DNA of 22,974 bases from JBKHHU01 sp046539045 (GTDB taxonomy: Bacteria; Planctomycetota; Phycisphaerae; SM23-33). This document shows, piece by piece, positions 14,639 to 22,660 of this stretch. The stretch spans positions 1 through 22,974 of the forward strand of contig JBKHHU010000036.1 of NCBI GenBank assembly GCA_046539045.1, given 5' to 3'. A program made the translations under genes and the position numbers. Position 1 is the first letter of the stretch. Every line of letters begins with the position of its first letter. The notes below the pieces were generated by a model that did no database searches, was not told the DNA's origin, and saw only the letters and a program-made list of their open reading frames with translations.

Positions 14639-17613
14639 GCAACAACAGAGAAACCGCCCCGGTGCAGAAGAAGTTCTCTCTGGCTGCCGGCGCACTGGGT
14701 GTGCTGCTGAGCCTGGCGGTGGTTACCTGGGTCGTCACGCAGTTGCTGACACGGCAGGGCGCCCCGCTGGCCCACGTGGTGGCGATGGTGGCCGGCGGGC
14801 TGGTCTACCTCGGGACACTGATCGCCTCGGCCCACCTGCTGCTGACCTCGTCGGCGGCAGGGCTGAAAGCGACGCTTGTGCTTTTCCTGGCGACAACCAC
14901 ACCGCTGCTGCTGGTGCTCCTGCTGATCGCGCTGTGGGGCGAGCCGGCCGAGATGCAGGAACTGATCAACCTGCCCGTGCTGCCGGTGCTGATTCCCTTT
15001 GCCTGTCTGGGCCTGGTGGAAATCGCGCTGCTGATGCTTGCCACGCGGGACAAAACCCGCCTGCGGTACGCTGCCGTGGTTTCCGGAACCGTGGCCGCGG
15101 CTGTGCTGGTCACCGCTTCGATCAACCTCGTCGCCCAATCGCAGGATTTCTACCTGCGGACCAACCTGGAAACGCAGGGCCGGAGCGAACTGAGCGACCG
15201 GACCAAGACCATCCTCGATGAGCTGAAATCGCCCGTCCGCATCACCGCTCTTTACGGAACCGACGACTCCGAAGATGATGCCGATCAGTACCTCCCGCCT
15301 CTGCGCCTGACCTTCGAGGAACTGGAGGAATACAACCGCAACGTCAAGACGCAGGTCGCCTCCACCGATTCCCAGCGGGCGGCTGTCCTGGGCAGGCTCG
15401 CCGGACGCCTGGCCGCGCAGGCACCGGAACACGTGGCCCTGCTCAACGAGTTCCAGCAGCAATCCAATACGATTGCCATGGCCGCCCGGCAGCGGCAGGA
15501 GGTCTGGAGCAAGTTGCAGGACGACTCGTACCTGGCCCAGTGGGGGTATCACGCCAACATCGCCGACATGCTCAAGGGCATCGCCGACCGCACGCAGACG
15601 CTCGGGCTGCGGATCCTGCGTGAGCAGCGATCCGGGCAGTTGCCCGATTACGCCACACTGACCGACCAGATCCGGCAGGAGGTCCAGAAAGATCTGGAAG
15701 AGGTCGGGGAAATTCAGGCCACGCTGCAGGCCCTGGGCAAGATCCCTCCGGCAGTGCGAGCCCAAGAGACCAAGCTTCTCGATGCCGTCAAACGCGCCGC
15801 GAAGACTACCGCCCAGATGCAGGAAGTCCTGGAAACAAAAACCGCCACCCAACCGGCGGAGATACAGAAAACCGTCGAGCAACTCGGCAAGAATGCCGTC
15901 GCCGCCGCGGAAGCCTTCTCCGAGGCCATGGAGGCTGTCAACAACATCACCGACGAGCAGGATCTGCTGCGGCTGATTGAGAACTCCCGCGCCTGGAGCT
16001 ACCGCAACACCAGCATATCGGCGTTTCTGCAGAGCGGCCGGCGCCTCAGACTGTTGACGGAGACCGTAAGCAAGCAACTGGAGAGTGTCCCTGCCGATCA
16101 ACTGGAGAATTACCTGGTCCAGCTTCGGGTGATGATCCGCGGCATAGCCCTGAGCACGAAACAGGTCCATGAACTGCTCCCGCAGGCGATCGAAACGCTG
16201 ACCACGCCGGCCGGCATCAGCAGGGACCTGCTGCAGCAGGCCGAGAAGGGCACGCTGCTGACGGGGCTGGAATCGGCGCTGGACTCGCTGCTCCGGCAGG
16301 CACAGGACCTGCCTGAACTGACCGAGCCCGCGGTGGCGGCAGAATTGCAGCAGGAAAATGTCGTCATCATCGAGATCGAAGACTCTTCGGTGGAGGTCGT
16401 GCCGCTGGATTCGGTCTGGCCCCGACGCCTGCCCAGTGGTCCGCAGGCGGACCAAGACGCCCAGCGCATCTATCGGGGCGAGTCAGCCGTTGCCTCGAGA
16501 ATCCTCTCCATGACCCGCGAGCCGTTTGCCACGGTCGTGCTGACGTATTGGCTTCCGCCCGGACAGGCAGGACAGCAGATGCAGCGGATGGCCGTTACGC
16601 CGCAGGACCTCTATATGCTCCGCGAGCAACTGGAGAACGCCAACTTCCAAGTGGTGGAATGGAACGTCGCCCAGCCCCGGCCGGAAACCCAGCCCGGGCG
16701 GCCTCAGGTTCTTATGGTGCTCCCGCCGGCGAATATCCCGCCAAACCCGCACATGCAGGTCCCCCAATTCGGCCCCGAGCAGTCCCGGGCAATCACCGGC
16801 GCTATCCAGGACGGCACCCCGGCGATCTTCCTGACCGGCTTCCAGCGATCCTCGCAGTTGCCGGAATTTGCGCCCGGGTACCCGCTCAACGACTATCTCA
16901 TCACCGAATGGGGCATCGAGGTCAAGCAGGATTACTTCGTGCTGGCGACGGTGGCCGACCCCGACGCGCCGGATCGCTTCCGGATCAATATCAACCGCTT
17001 CCTGTACTACCCGCTGAGCCTCTTTGAGGACCACCCCATCGGCAGGCCGCTGGTCGGGCAGGAACTGCTCTGGACCGACCTCTGCCCCATCACGCCGACA
17101 GACAACGTGCCGGAAGGCGTCAAGATCGAGCCGATCCTGCGGACGCCGCCCGAGGCCAGAGACGTCTGGGCCACGCAGCGGATGAACGAGATCATCAGCT
17201 CCATGAGGGAAACCGAAAGCAGCTTCGTTGAGCCGAAGTATGCCGAAGGCGACCTCCGGTCCGGCTTTCCGGTCGCCGTGGCAGCCAGCGGGGACAAATC
17301 GCGGATCGTTGTGCTCGGAACGGCCAACTCCATGATCGACCCTTACCTCCTCCGGCCGCGATCGGAGTTCGATCGGTCCGGAGCGATCCGACTGAGCACG
17401 CCACCGACGACGAACCTCGAAGTGGCCACCAACAGCGTGTACTGGTTGATCGGGATGGAGAAGATGATCGCTGCCGGGCCGGCCCGGGTCGAACCGGTGA
17501 GAAAGATCTCCCAGCCGACGCAGATGACCATGCAGGTGATCGTCCTGGCCGTGCTGCCGGGAGCGATTCTCCTGCTCGGCGGGGCCATGTGGCTGTTCCG
17601 GAAACGGAGCTAA
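14629..17613 (+). CDS. Very large GldG-like ABC transporter auxiliary protein with helical insertion
   Basis: A 994-residue membrane protein. Residues 16-168 hold about five hydrophobic helices, an extra membrane block at the N-terminus. LSDRTKTILDELKSPVRITALY (188-209) is the start of the GldG/IFT-like periplasmic domain. Residues about 250-575 are a long helical, Gln/Glu/Ala-rich insertion with coiled-coil character (for example 345-405, 410-440, 470-560). The GldG fold then resumes with ESAVASRILSMTREPFATVVLTY (618-640), QVLMVLPP (693-700) and IVVLGTANSM (893-902). A C-terminal helix (968-990) ends in RKRS. Ordinary GldG-like proteins are roughly half this length. The start is the ATG at 14629, after GGAG, overlapping the permease stop. 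The insertion presumably reaches into the periplasm; its partner is unknown. Confidence 0.88.
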   Translation: MALSNNRETAPVQKKFSLAAGALGVLLSLAVVTWVVTQLLTRQGAPLAHVVAMVAGGLVYLGTLIASAHLLLTSSAAGLKATLVLFLATTTPLLLVLLLIALWGEPAEMQELINLPVLPVLIPFACLGLVEIALLMLATRDKTRLRYAAVVSGTVAAAVLVTASINLVAQSQDFYLRTNLETQGRSELSDRTKTILDELKSPVRITALYGTDDSEDDADQYLPPLRLTFEELEEYNRNVKTQVASTDSQRAAVLGRLAGRLAAQAPEHVALLNEFQQQSNTIAMAARQRQEVWSKLQDDSYLAQWGYHANIADMLKGIADRTQTLGLRILREQRSGQLPDYATLTDQIRQEVQKDLEEVGEIQATLQALGKIPPAVRAQETKLLDAVKRAAKTTAQMQEVLETKTATQPAEIQKTVEQLGKNAVAAAEAFSEAMEAVNNITDEQDLLRLIENSRAWSYRNTSISAFLQSGRRLRLLTETVSKQLESVPADQLENYLVQLRVMIRGIALSTKQVHELLPQAIETLTTPAGISRDLLQQAEKGTLLTGLESALDSLLRQAQDLPELTEPAVAAELQQENVVIIEIEDSSVEVVPLDSVWPRRLPSGPQADQDAQRIYRGESAVASRILSMTREPFATVVLTYWLPPGQAGQQMQRMAVTPQDLYMLREQLENANFQVVEWNVAQPRPETQPGRPQVLMVLPPANIPPNPHMQVPQFGPEQSRAITGAIQDGTPAIFLTGFQRSSQLPEFAPGYPLNDYLITEWGIEVKQDYFVLATVADPDAPDRFRININRFLYYPLSLFEDHPIGRPLVGQELLWTDLCPITPTDNVPEGVKIEPILRTPPEARDVWATQRMNEIISSMRETESSFVEPKYAEGDLRSGFPVAVAASGDKSRIVVLGTANSMIDPYLLRPRSEFDRSGAIRLSTPPTTNLEVATNSVYWLIGMEKMIAAGPARVEPVRKISQPTQMTMQVIVLAVLPGAILLLGGAMWLFRKRS

Positions 17614-17665
17614 ACGAAACGAGAAGTGCCCTTTTCCGTAGTGGATCAACAGGAGCAGAGTAACG

Positions 17666-19921
17666 ATGAAGGCCAAGACGGTCATTCTTCTGGTGGTGGT
17701 GTTCGTGGCGCTGCTGTGCGCGGTTCTCATCAGCCAGGCCTTGCGAGACGATTCCCCGCAGACCCGCGAAAAGCAGCTTGTGTTCGCCGGAAACCCCTCC
17801 GGCGTGCAGTCGGTGAGCCTCCAGCCGTCGCGCGGCACGGCCATCTCGCTGACCCGCACCGATGACACCTGGCGGCTGACCCAGCCGGTCAACGCCCCGG
17901 CCAGGAGCCTTCCTGTCGAGTCGCTGGCGGAGATCTTCACCGATCTGGAATACGTCCGGATGGTCAAGGACAACGAAGGCGACCCCGCCGTGACCGGCCT
18001 GAACGACCCGCTGTGGACGCTCTCGCTGGTCGACGAGAAGGAAACCGTCTACCGGCTGGAGATCGGCAGAGCCGTTGCCCTGTCCGGTGGAGAGAAGTTC
18101 TACGTCCGCCGGCCCGATACCCAAACCGACTACGTCGTCGCGGTCGACTTCCGCCGGAAGCTCGAGAAGTCGGTGTCCGACTTCCGCGACATGACGGTGA
18201 TGAAGTTCGCTTCCGGCAGCGTCGAATCGATCACCATCGACGCCACCGACACCGTCACGCTCAACCGCACCGCCGACGGCTGGCGGATGGAGACCGACAA
18301 ACTGGAAGTACCTGCCGACAGCGATGTCGTCGGTGAGATGCTTGCCCCGCTGAGCTACCTGCGGACCGAGCGGTTCGTTGCCGATGACGCTGAACCGGAT
18401 CAGTTGGGCGCCTACGGACTCGACCAGCCGCGAGTGAAGGCGACCATTCGCCTGCAGCCCGAACCGACGGCAACCGGCCCCGCAACCCAGCCCGGACGCT
18501 CGCACACGCTGCTGATCGGCTCCGGAACCGGAGACGAGTTCTACGCCATGCTCGACGGCGACTGGAGCGTCTTCACCATCCCCGCCGACACCGTCACGCC
18601 GCTGCAGGCCAAGACCGATGAACTGCGAAGCAGGAGGCTCCTGCCGGGCGATCTCGACAACGCCACCGATGTAACCATCCGCACCGGCGACCGCACGATC
18701 GCGATCAAGCGGGACGGGCTGTTCTGGAAGATGGTTACGCCCTTTATGGGCAGGGCCGAGGACGCTGCGGTAGAGAACCTGCTGGCCAGGCTGACCATGC
18801 TCCGGGCCGACAGCTTCCCCGATGCGTCGCTGGGCACTGCCGCGTTCGGAATGCTCAAGCCCGCAGCCGTGATCACCGCCCAGTCGCCCGAGGGCGACCC
18901 GGTCACCCTGACAATCGGCGGGCAGAGCCCTTCCGGCGAGTTGACCTTCGTGACCGTCGAAGGCTCCGGAAGTGTCGCTGCCGTGAAGTCGGAAACAATC
19001 GCCCCGCTGCTGAAGGGCCCGAAACAGTACTGGGACCGCACGCTGCTGAGCCTCCAGGCAAACGAGGAACCGGTGAAGCTCGTGCTGGACCGCGGGGATG
19101 TGCAGCTTACCCTTGCCAGAACCCCCGCCGGCCAGTGGCGGCTGACCAAACCGGTGCTCGACGCGACGGAAACAGACGCCGTGCAGAAGCTGCTGGACGC
19201 CATTGCCTTCCTGCGGGCAGAGCAGATCGAGCACCTGGGCCCGAACCCGCCCAAGAAACTGACCGACGCCCTCGATCAGATCAAGGTGACCGTGCACACG
19301 GAGATTACCGAATCGCCGGCCACCAGCCCTGCCGACACCCAGCCGACCACCACAACCGCTCCGGCAAAGGTCACGCGGAACCGGCACACGCTTGTTCTGG
19401 GCCAGGTCGGCAGCGCCGCCTACGCTCGACAGCCCGGGACAGAACCGATCGCCATCGGCCGGGTTGATCCGGAAATACCGGCCGCTTTCCAGGCAGAGCT
19501 TCGCGACCGGCAGTTGTGGGAGTTCCAGCCGTCCAAGGTCACCGGACTGACGCTCCGCCGCGGCGAGAAGAAGCTCTCACTGACCCGCGATGGTGAGGGG
19601 TGGACCTACACAGCCGACCGGTTCGTCAAGATCGACCCCGCAGCCGTGCGTCAGTTCCTCCAGACCGTCGCGGAGATGCCGGTGGCCCGGTTCGTCGCCC
19701 ACAACACCGGCAAGCTGGGCAAGTTCGGGCTCGACAAGCCCCACACGACCCTGACTCTGGAAATCGAGAACGACCAAACCGTCACGATCGAGCTGTCGAA
19801 ACAGACCACCGACACCGGCGGCCGCTACGTGACACTCGACGGCCTGCGAAGTGCCGCTGCCCTGTCGGCAGGAGACTCTGACGTTTTCGACAAGACCTAC
19901 AAAGACTTCCAGGCGGAGTGA
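17666..19921 (+). CDS. Membrane-anchored DUF4340 protein with five tandem repeats
   Basis: A 751-residue protein with one N-terminal membrane helix (5-24), the rest periplasmic. It carries five copies of a DUF4340-type unit. Each begins with a Trp-centred strand: WRLTQPV (W69), WRMETDK (W206), WKMVTPF (W354), WRLTKPV (W491), WTYTADR (W646). Most then run through a helix ending 'LxxLxxLRAE/RF' and a 'FGLDKPxxTxTL' strand. Two Thr/Pro linkers, TATGPATQPG (268-277) and PATSPADTQP (551-560), separate units. DUF4340 proteins regularly follow GldG-like genes, so this is taken as the last subunit of the same envelope complex. It starts 52 bases after the GldG stop; AGGAG precedes the ATG by about ten bases. 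The molecular role of the family is not known. Confidence 0.9.
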   Translation: MKAKTVILLVVVFVALLCAVLISQALRDDSPQTREKQLVFAGNPSGVQSVSLQPSRGTAISLTRTDDTWRLTQPVNAPARSLPVESLAEIFTDLEYVRMVKDNEGDPAVTGLNDPLWTLSLVDEKETVYRLEIGRAVALSGGEKFYVRRPDTQTDYVVAVDFRRKLEKSVSDFRDMTVMKFASGSVESITIDATDTVTLNRTADGWRMETDKLEVPADSDVVGEMLAPLSYLRTERFVADDAEPDQLGAYGLDQPRVKATIRLQPEPTATGPATQPGRSHTLLIGSGTGDEFYAMLDGDWSVFTIPADTVTPLQAKTDELRSRRLLPGDLDNATDVTIRTGDRTIAIKRDGLFWKMVTPFMGRAEDAAVENLLARLTMLRADSFPDASLGTAAFGMLKPAAVITAQSPEGDPVTLTIGGQSPSGELTFVTVEGSGSVAAVKSETIAPLLKGPKQYWDRTLLSLQANEEPVKLVLDRGDVQLTLARTPAGQWRLTKPVLDATETDAVQKLLDAIAFLRAEQIEHLGPNPPKKLTDALDQIKVTVHTEITESPATSPADTQPTTTTAPAKVTRNRHTLVLGQVGSAAYARQPGTEPIAIGRVDPEIPAAFQAELRDRQLWEFQPSKVTGLTLRRGEKKLSLTRDGEGWTYTADRFVKIDPAAVRQFLQTVAEMPVARFVAHNTGKLGKFGLDKPHTTLTLEIENDQTVTIELSKQTTDTGGRYVTLDGLRSAAALSAGDSDVFDKTYKDFQAE

Positions 19922-19965
19922 TTCCGGGCAATGCGGACAAAACAATCGTCCCGGCCGGGTGTTCT

Positions 19966-19973
19966 GGTATAGT
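19966..19973 (+). promoter_or_regulatory. Candidate extended -10 promoter
   Basis: GGTATAGT is preceded by T, giving TGG-TATAGT, a five-of-six match to an extended -10. It lies about 43 bases before the ATG at 20016. No recognisable -35 is present. It suggests that the following gene has its own promoter rather than reading only from the ABC cassette. Confidence 0.4.
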
Positions 19974-20015
19974 GTAGATTCACCGGTCTCCGGGGGGTTT
20001 TTTAGGAGTGCGACG

Positions 20016-20990
20016 ATGAAGAAAAGTTTGACAATCTGCCTGATGCTGGTCTCGTCGATGGCGGTGCTGGTCTCCGCAAGACCCGCGCGGGCAGTCGGCA
20101 TCAGCAAGGAAGGTCTGCAGAGGCTTGCCAGGAACCTCGAGAAGAACGCGGAACTCATGCTGGCCGGCAAGCCGATCGTCGCCTCCACCGAAGCCGGGCT
20201 CAAAAGCGTGGAATATGACGAGATCTCGCTGGGCTACCTGAAAGAGGTTCTGGCGCAGGAACGCCCGGACCCGATCAATCTGTACGTCGCCCAGCGCCTG
20301 ATTACCCCCCTGCTGAACGCCAAGGTCAAGGTCATGCGAATGGGCCTGCCCGTCGCCCAAGAGTATCTCGACAACAAGGGCGAGTACCAGGAACTGCCCT
20401 TCTACTCCAAAGCCGAACTCAAGCGTCTGCAGATTCCGGAGGAGCTGGCCGCCGCAGGCGACGCCCAGGCCAAAAAGAGGATCGCCGAGATACAGAAACG
20501 CCGACGCGAGAAGCTGGCAGAAGAACGGGCCATCGCCCTGCACAACCGTTTCGCCTACAAACTCCAGATCACCGTCGTCTATCTCACCGTCCGCGCCGAT
20601 GTGCAGGAACAGGATGACAAACTGATGACCCAGCTCGAGGAATACGAGAAGAACGGCAACGTCGTATTCAAGGACATGGTCGAAGCCATCCGCTCCGAAG
20701 CCTATCGCATGCCGGGCCGGCGGGCGGCAGAGTTCTACGACTACGTCGGGCAGATCGCACGGAAAGTCCACATGCGGCGGGACGAGTACTACCACCCGGC
20801 CAAGGTGAATCTCAAGCCGACGGCCAACAGCACCTTCCAGAAGGTGCGCGTCTACCCGGGCATCGTCCTGTGCAACACGATCAATCAACTCGCCGTCCCC
20901 GCACGCAAACCGGCCTACAAGGTGCCCGACAAGAAGCAGATCGACAAACGTTACGACAGGAACAAGAGGAATAAGAGGCGCCGACGCTAA
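20016..20990 (+). CDS. Exported helical protein with a highly basic C-terminal tail, unknown function
   Basis: A 324-residue protein with a signal peptide (1-26, ending PARA). The mature part is mostly helical and charged. It contains a Lys/Arg/Glu-rich stretch (150-172), a short hydrophobic strand pair (183-193, LQITVVYLTV) and a Tyr/His-rich stretch (RRDEYYHPAK, 254-263). The last 16 residues are nearly all Lys, Arg, Asn or Asp, ending NKRNKRRRR. I recognise no family. The ATG at 20016 has an excellent AGGAG site six to seven bases upstream, whereas earlier in-frame codons run into the preceding gene and lack a signal peptide. It follows the DUF4340 gene by 94 bases. The basic tail could bind nucleic acid, an acidic surface polymer or a membrane. 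Function cannot be assigned. Confidence 0.8.
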   Translation: MKKSLTICLMLVSSMAVLVSARPARAVGISKEGLQRLARNLEKNAELMLAGKPIVASTEAGLKSVEYDEISLGYLKEVLAQERPDPINLYVAQRLITPLLNAKVKVMRMGLPVAQEYLDNKGEYQELPFYSKAELKRLQIPEELAAAGDAQAKKRIAEIQKRRREKLAEERAIALHNRFAYKLQITVVYLTVRADVQEQDDKLMTQLEEYEKNGNVVFKDMVEAIRSEAYRMPGRRAAEFYDYVGQIARKVHMRRDEYYHPAKVNLKPTANSTFQKVRVYPGIVLCNTINQLAVPARKPAYKVPDKKQIDKRYDRNKRNKRRRR

Positions 20991-21103
20991 GGCACAACCG
21001 ACGCACTCACCGTTGTTTATCTCCGGTTTACCGGACTGGGGCTGGGCTTTGACACGGCGGTCTGATACACTGCGTCAACAACATCCTGCAGTATGAGGAG
21101 ACG

Positions 21104-22627
21104 ATGAGAAAGACCGACCGCCCCAGCCGCATTATTTGCCCGCTCACCTCGTCGACCGTCGAGCAGATGCTGATCGACCGGCAGTCCGCCGTCGATGCCG
21201 GGGCCGATACCATCGAGTTCCGCCTGGACCTGCTCGAAAACCGCCCCAGCGAACAGCAGCTCGAACAACTGATCGAGCAGTGCCCCGTCGAGTCCATCGT
21301 CACCTGTCGCTCCCTTGAACAGGGCGGCAGGTTCCGCTTCAACGAATTCGAACGCCTCGAACTGCTCCACCGCGCCGCGGTCTACCAGCCGGACTATATC
21401 GACATCGAACAGGACGTCGATCCGGAAGACTGGCCTGAGGCGAAAATCATTCTCAGCTACCACGATTTCGAAGGCGTGCCGAACAACCTCGAATCCCTGG
21501 TCGCCAAGCTGGAGATGTCCCGGGCCGACGTCAACAAGATCGCCTATACCGCAACCGGACCCCAAGACGCCTTCCGCGCCCTGGACGTCATCCGCGCCTG
21601 CCAGAAACCGACCATCTCGCTGGCCATGGGAGAATACGGCGCCATAAGCCGCCTGCTGGCCGGGAAGGTCGGCGCGTTCGGCACCTTCGCCGCCCTGTCG
21701 CAAGGGGCCGAATCCGCACCGGGCCAGCCGACCATCGAGCAGCTCAGGAACGTCTACCGCTTCAGCCGCGTCCGGCCGGATACGACCCTCTTCGGTGTCG
21801 TCGGCTCGCCGATCGCCCATTCCATGAGCCCGGCCATCCACAACGCCGCCTTTGCCGAAAGCGGGATCAACGGCCTGTATGTGCCCATCCACGTCCCGCC
21901 CGGTGAGAAAGCGTTCATCACCTTCATGACTGCCCTGATTACCCGCAACTGGCTGCAGTGGCGCGGGCTGAGCATCACGCTCCCGCACAAGGAACACGCG
22001 CTGAAACTGGTCGAAGCGGTCAACTGCGACAAGCTCGCCCTCGATATCGGTGCCGTCAACACCCTCACCTTCGAACCGGACGGCCGCATCTCCGGCGACA
22101 ACACCGACTACGAAGCTGCCATTCGCTGCCTCTGTGCCGCCATGAACATCGACGCCGACGGCCTGAAGGGCAGACGCATCGCCATCCTGGGTGCCGGCGG
22201 GGTCGCCCGGGCCCTCGTCGCCGCCCTGACTCAGCGGGAGGCGGAAGTCACCATCTACAATCGCAGCGTCGGGAAGGCCTCGCGCCTGGCGGCGGAGTTC
22301 CGCTGCAAGTTCTCCGACCTGGAGCTTGCCGGCACGGACCGGAACGAGATCGTCATCAACTGCACGCCGGTCGGTATGGCCCCGGATACCGCCGCTACGC
22401 CGCTGAACTACAAGCCGCCCGGGCTGAAGGTGGTCTTCGACACGATCTACAACCCGATCGAAACGCAACTGCTCAAGAACGCCAAAGCGTCCGGCTGCCT
22501 GACCGTCTCCGGTGTCGAAATGTTCGTCAACCAGGGCGTGGCGCAATTCGAACGCTGGACCGGCCGGCCGGCCCCGCGCCGGACCATGCGAAACGTCGTG
22601 CTGGACCGCCTCAAGATGCAGGAGTAA
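21104..22627 (+). CDS. aroDE: Fused 3-dehydroquinate dehydratase (type I) / shikimate dehydrogenase
   Basis: A 507-residue bifunctional cytosolic enzyme for steps three and four of the shikimate pathway. The N-terminal domain (about 8-220) is a type I dehydroquinase: E38/R40 in IEFRLDLL, general base H120 in SYHDFEG, Schiff-base lysine K145 in NKIAYTA, R183 in ISRLL and the SAPGQ loop (204-208). The C-terminal domain (about 228-505) is shikimate dehydrogenase: GSPIAHSMSP (234-243), catalytic K296 in PHKE, GDNTD (331-335, D335), the nucleotide loop GAGGVA (363-368) and N386/R387, which favour NADP. The linker is very short. All key residues of both domains are present. The start is the ATG at 21104; the GGAG lies only three to four bases upstream, an unusually close spacing. 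This fusion is known from Chlamydiae and plants. The next downstream element is the hairpin repeat array. Confidence 0.95.
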   Translation: MRKTDRPSRIICPLTSSTVEQMLIDRQSAVDAGADTIEFRLDLLENRPSEQQLEQLIEQCPVESIVTCRSLEQGGRFRFNEFERLELLHRAAVYQPDYIDIEQDVDPEDWPEAKIILSYHDFEGVPNNLESLVAKLEMSRADVNKIAYTATGPQDAFRALDVIRACQKPTISLAMGEYGAISRLLAGKVGAFGTFAALSQGAESAPGQPTIEQLRNVYRFSRVRPDTTLFGVVGSPIAHSMSPAIHNAAFAESGINGLYVPIHVPPGEKAFITFMTALITRNWLQWRGLSITLPHKEHALKLVEAVNCDKLALDIGAVNTLTFEPDGRISGDNTDYEAAIRCLCAAMNIDADGLKGRRIAILGAGGVARALVAALTQREAEVTIYNRSVGKASRLAAEFRCKFSDLELAGTDRNEIVINCTPVGMAPDTAATPLNYKPPGLKVVFDTIYNPIETQLLKNAKASGCLTVSGVEMFVNQGVAQFERWTGRPAPRRTMRNVVLDRLKMQE

Positions 22628-22660
22628 CGCCGGACGCGGCGACACGATTCCACGCACCCC

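Noticed and set aside
14518..16455. Minus-strand open frame of 645 codons opposite the GldG-like gene
   Set aside because: Low-complexity Gln/Arg/Leu composition, no start signal, and full overlap with a well-supported gene.
17195..19387. Minus-strand open frame of 730 codons opposite the DUF4340 gene
   Set aside because: A shadow frame: the plus strand has a signal anchor and internal repeats, and this frame has neither.
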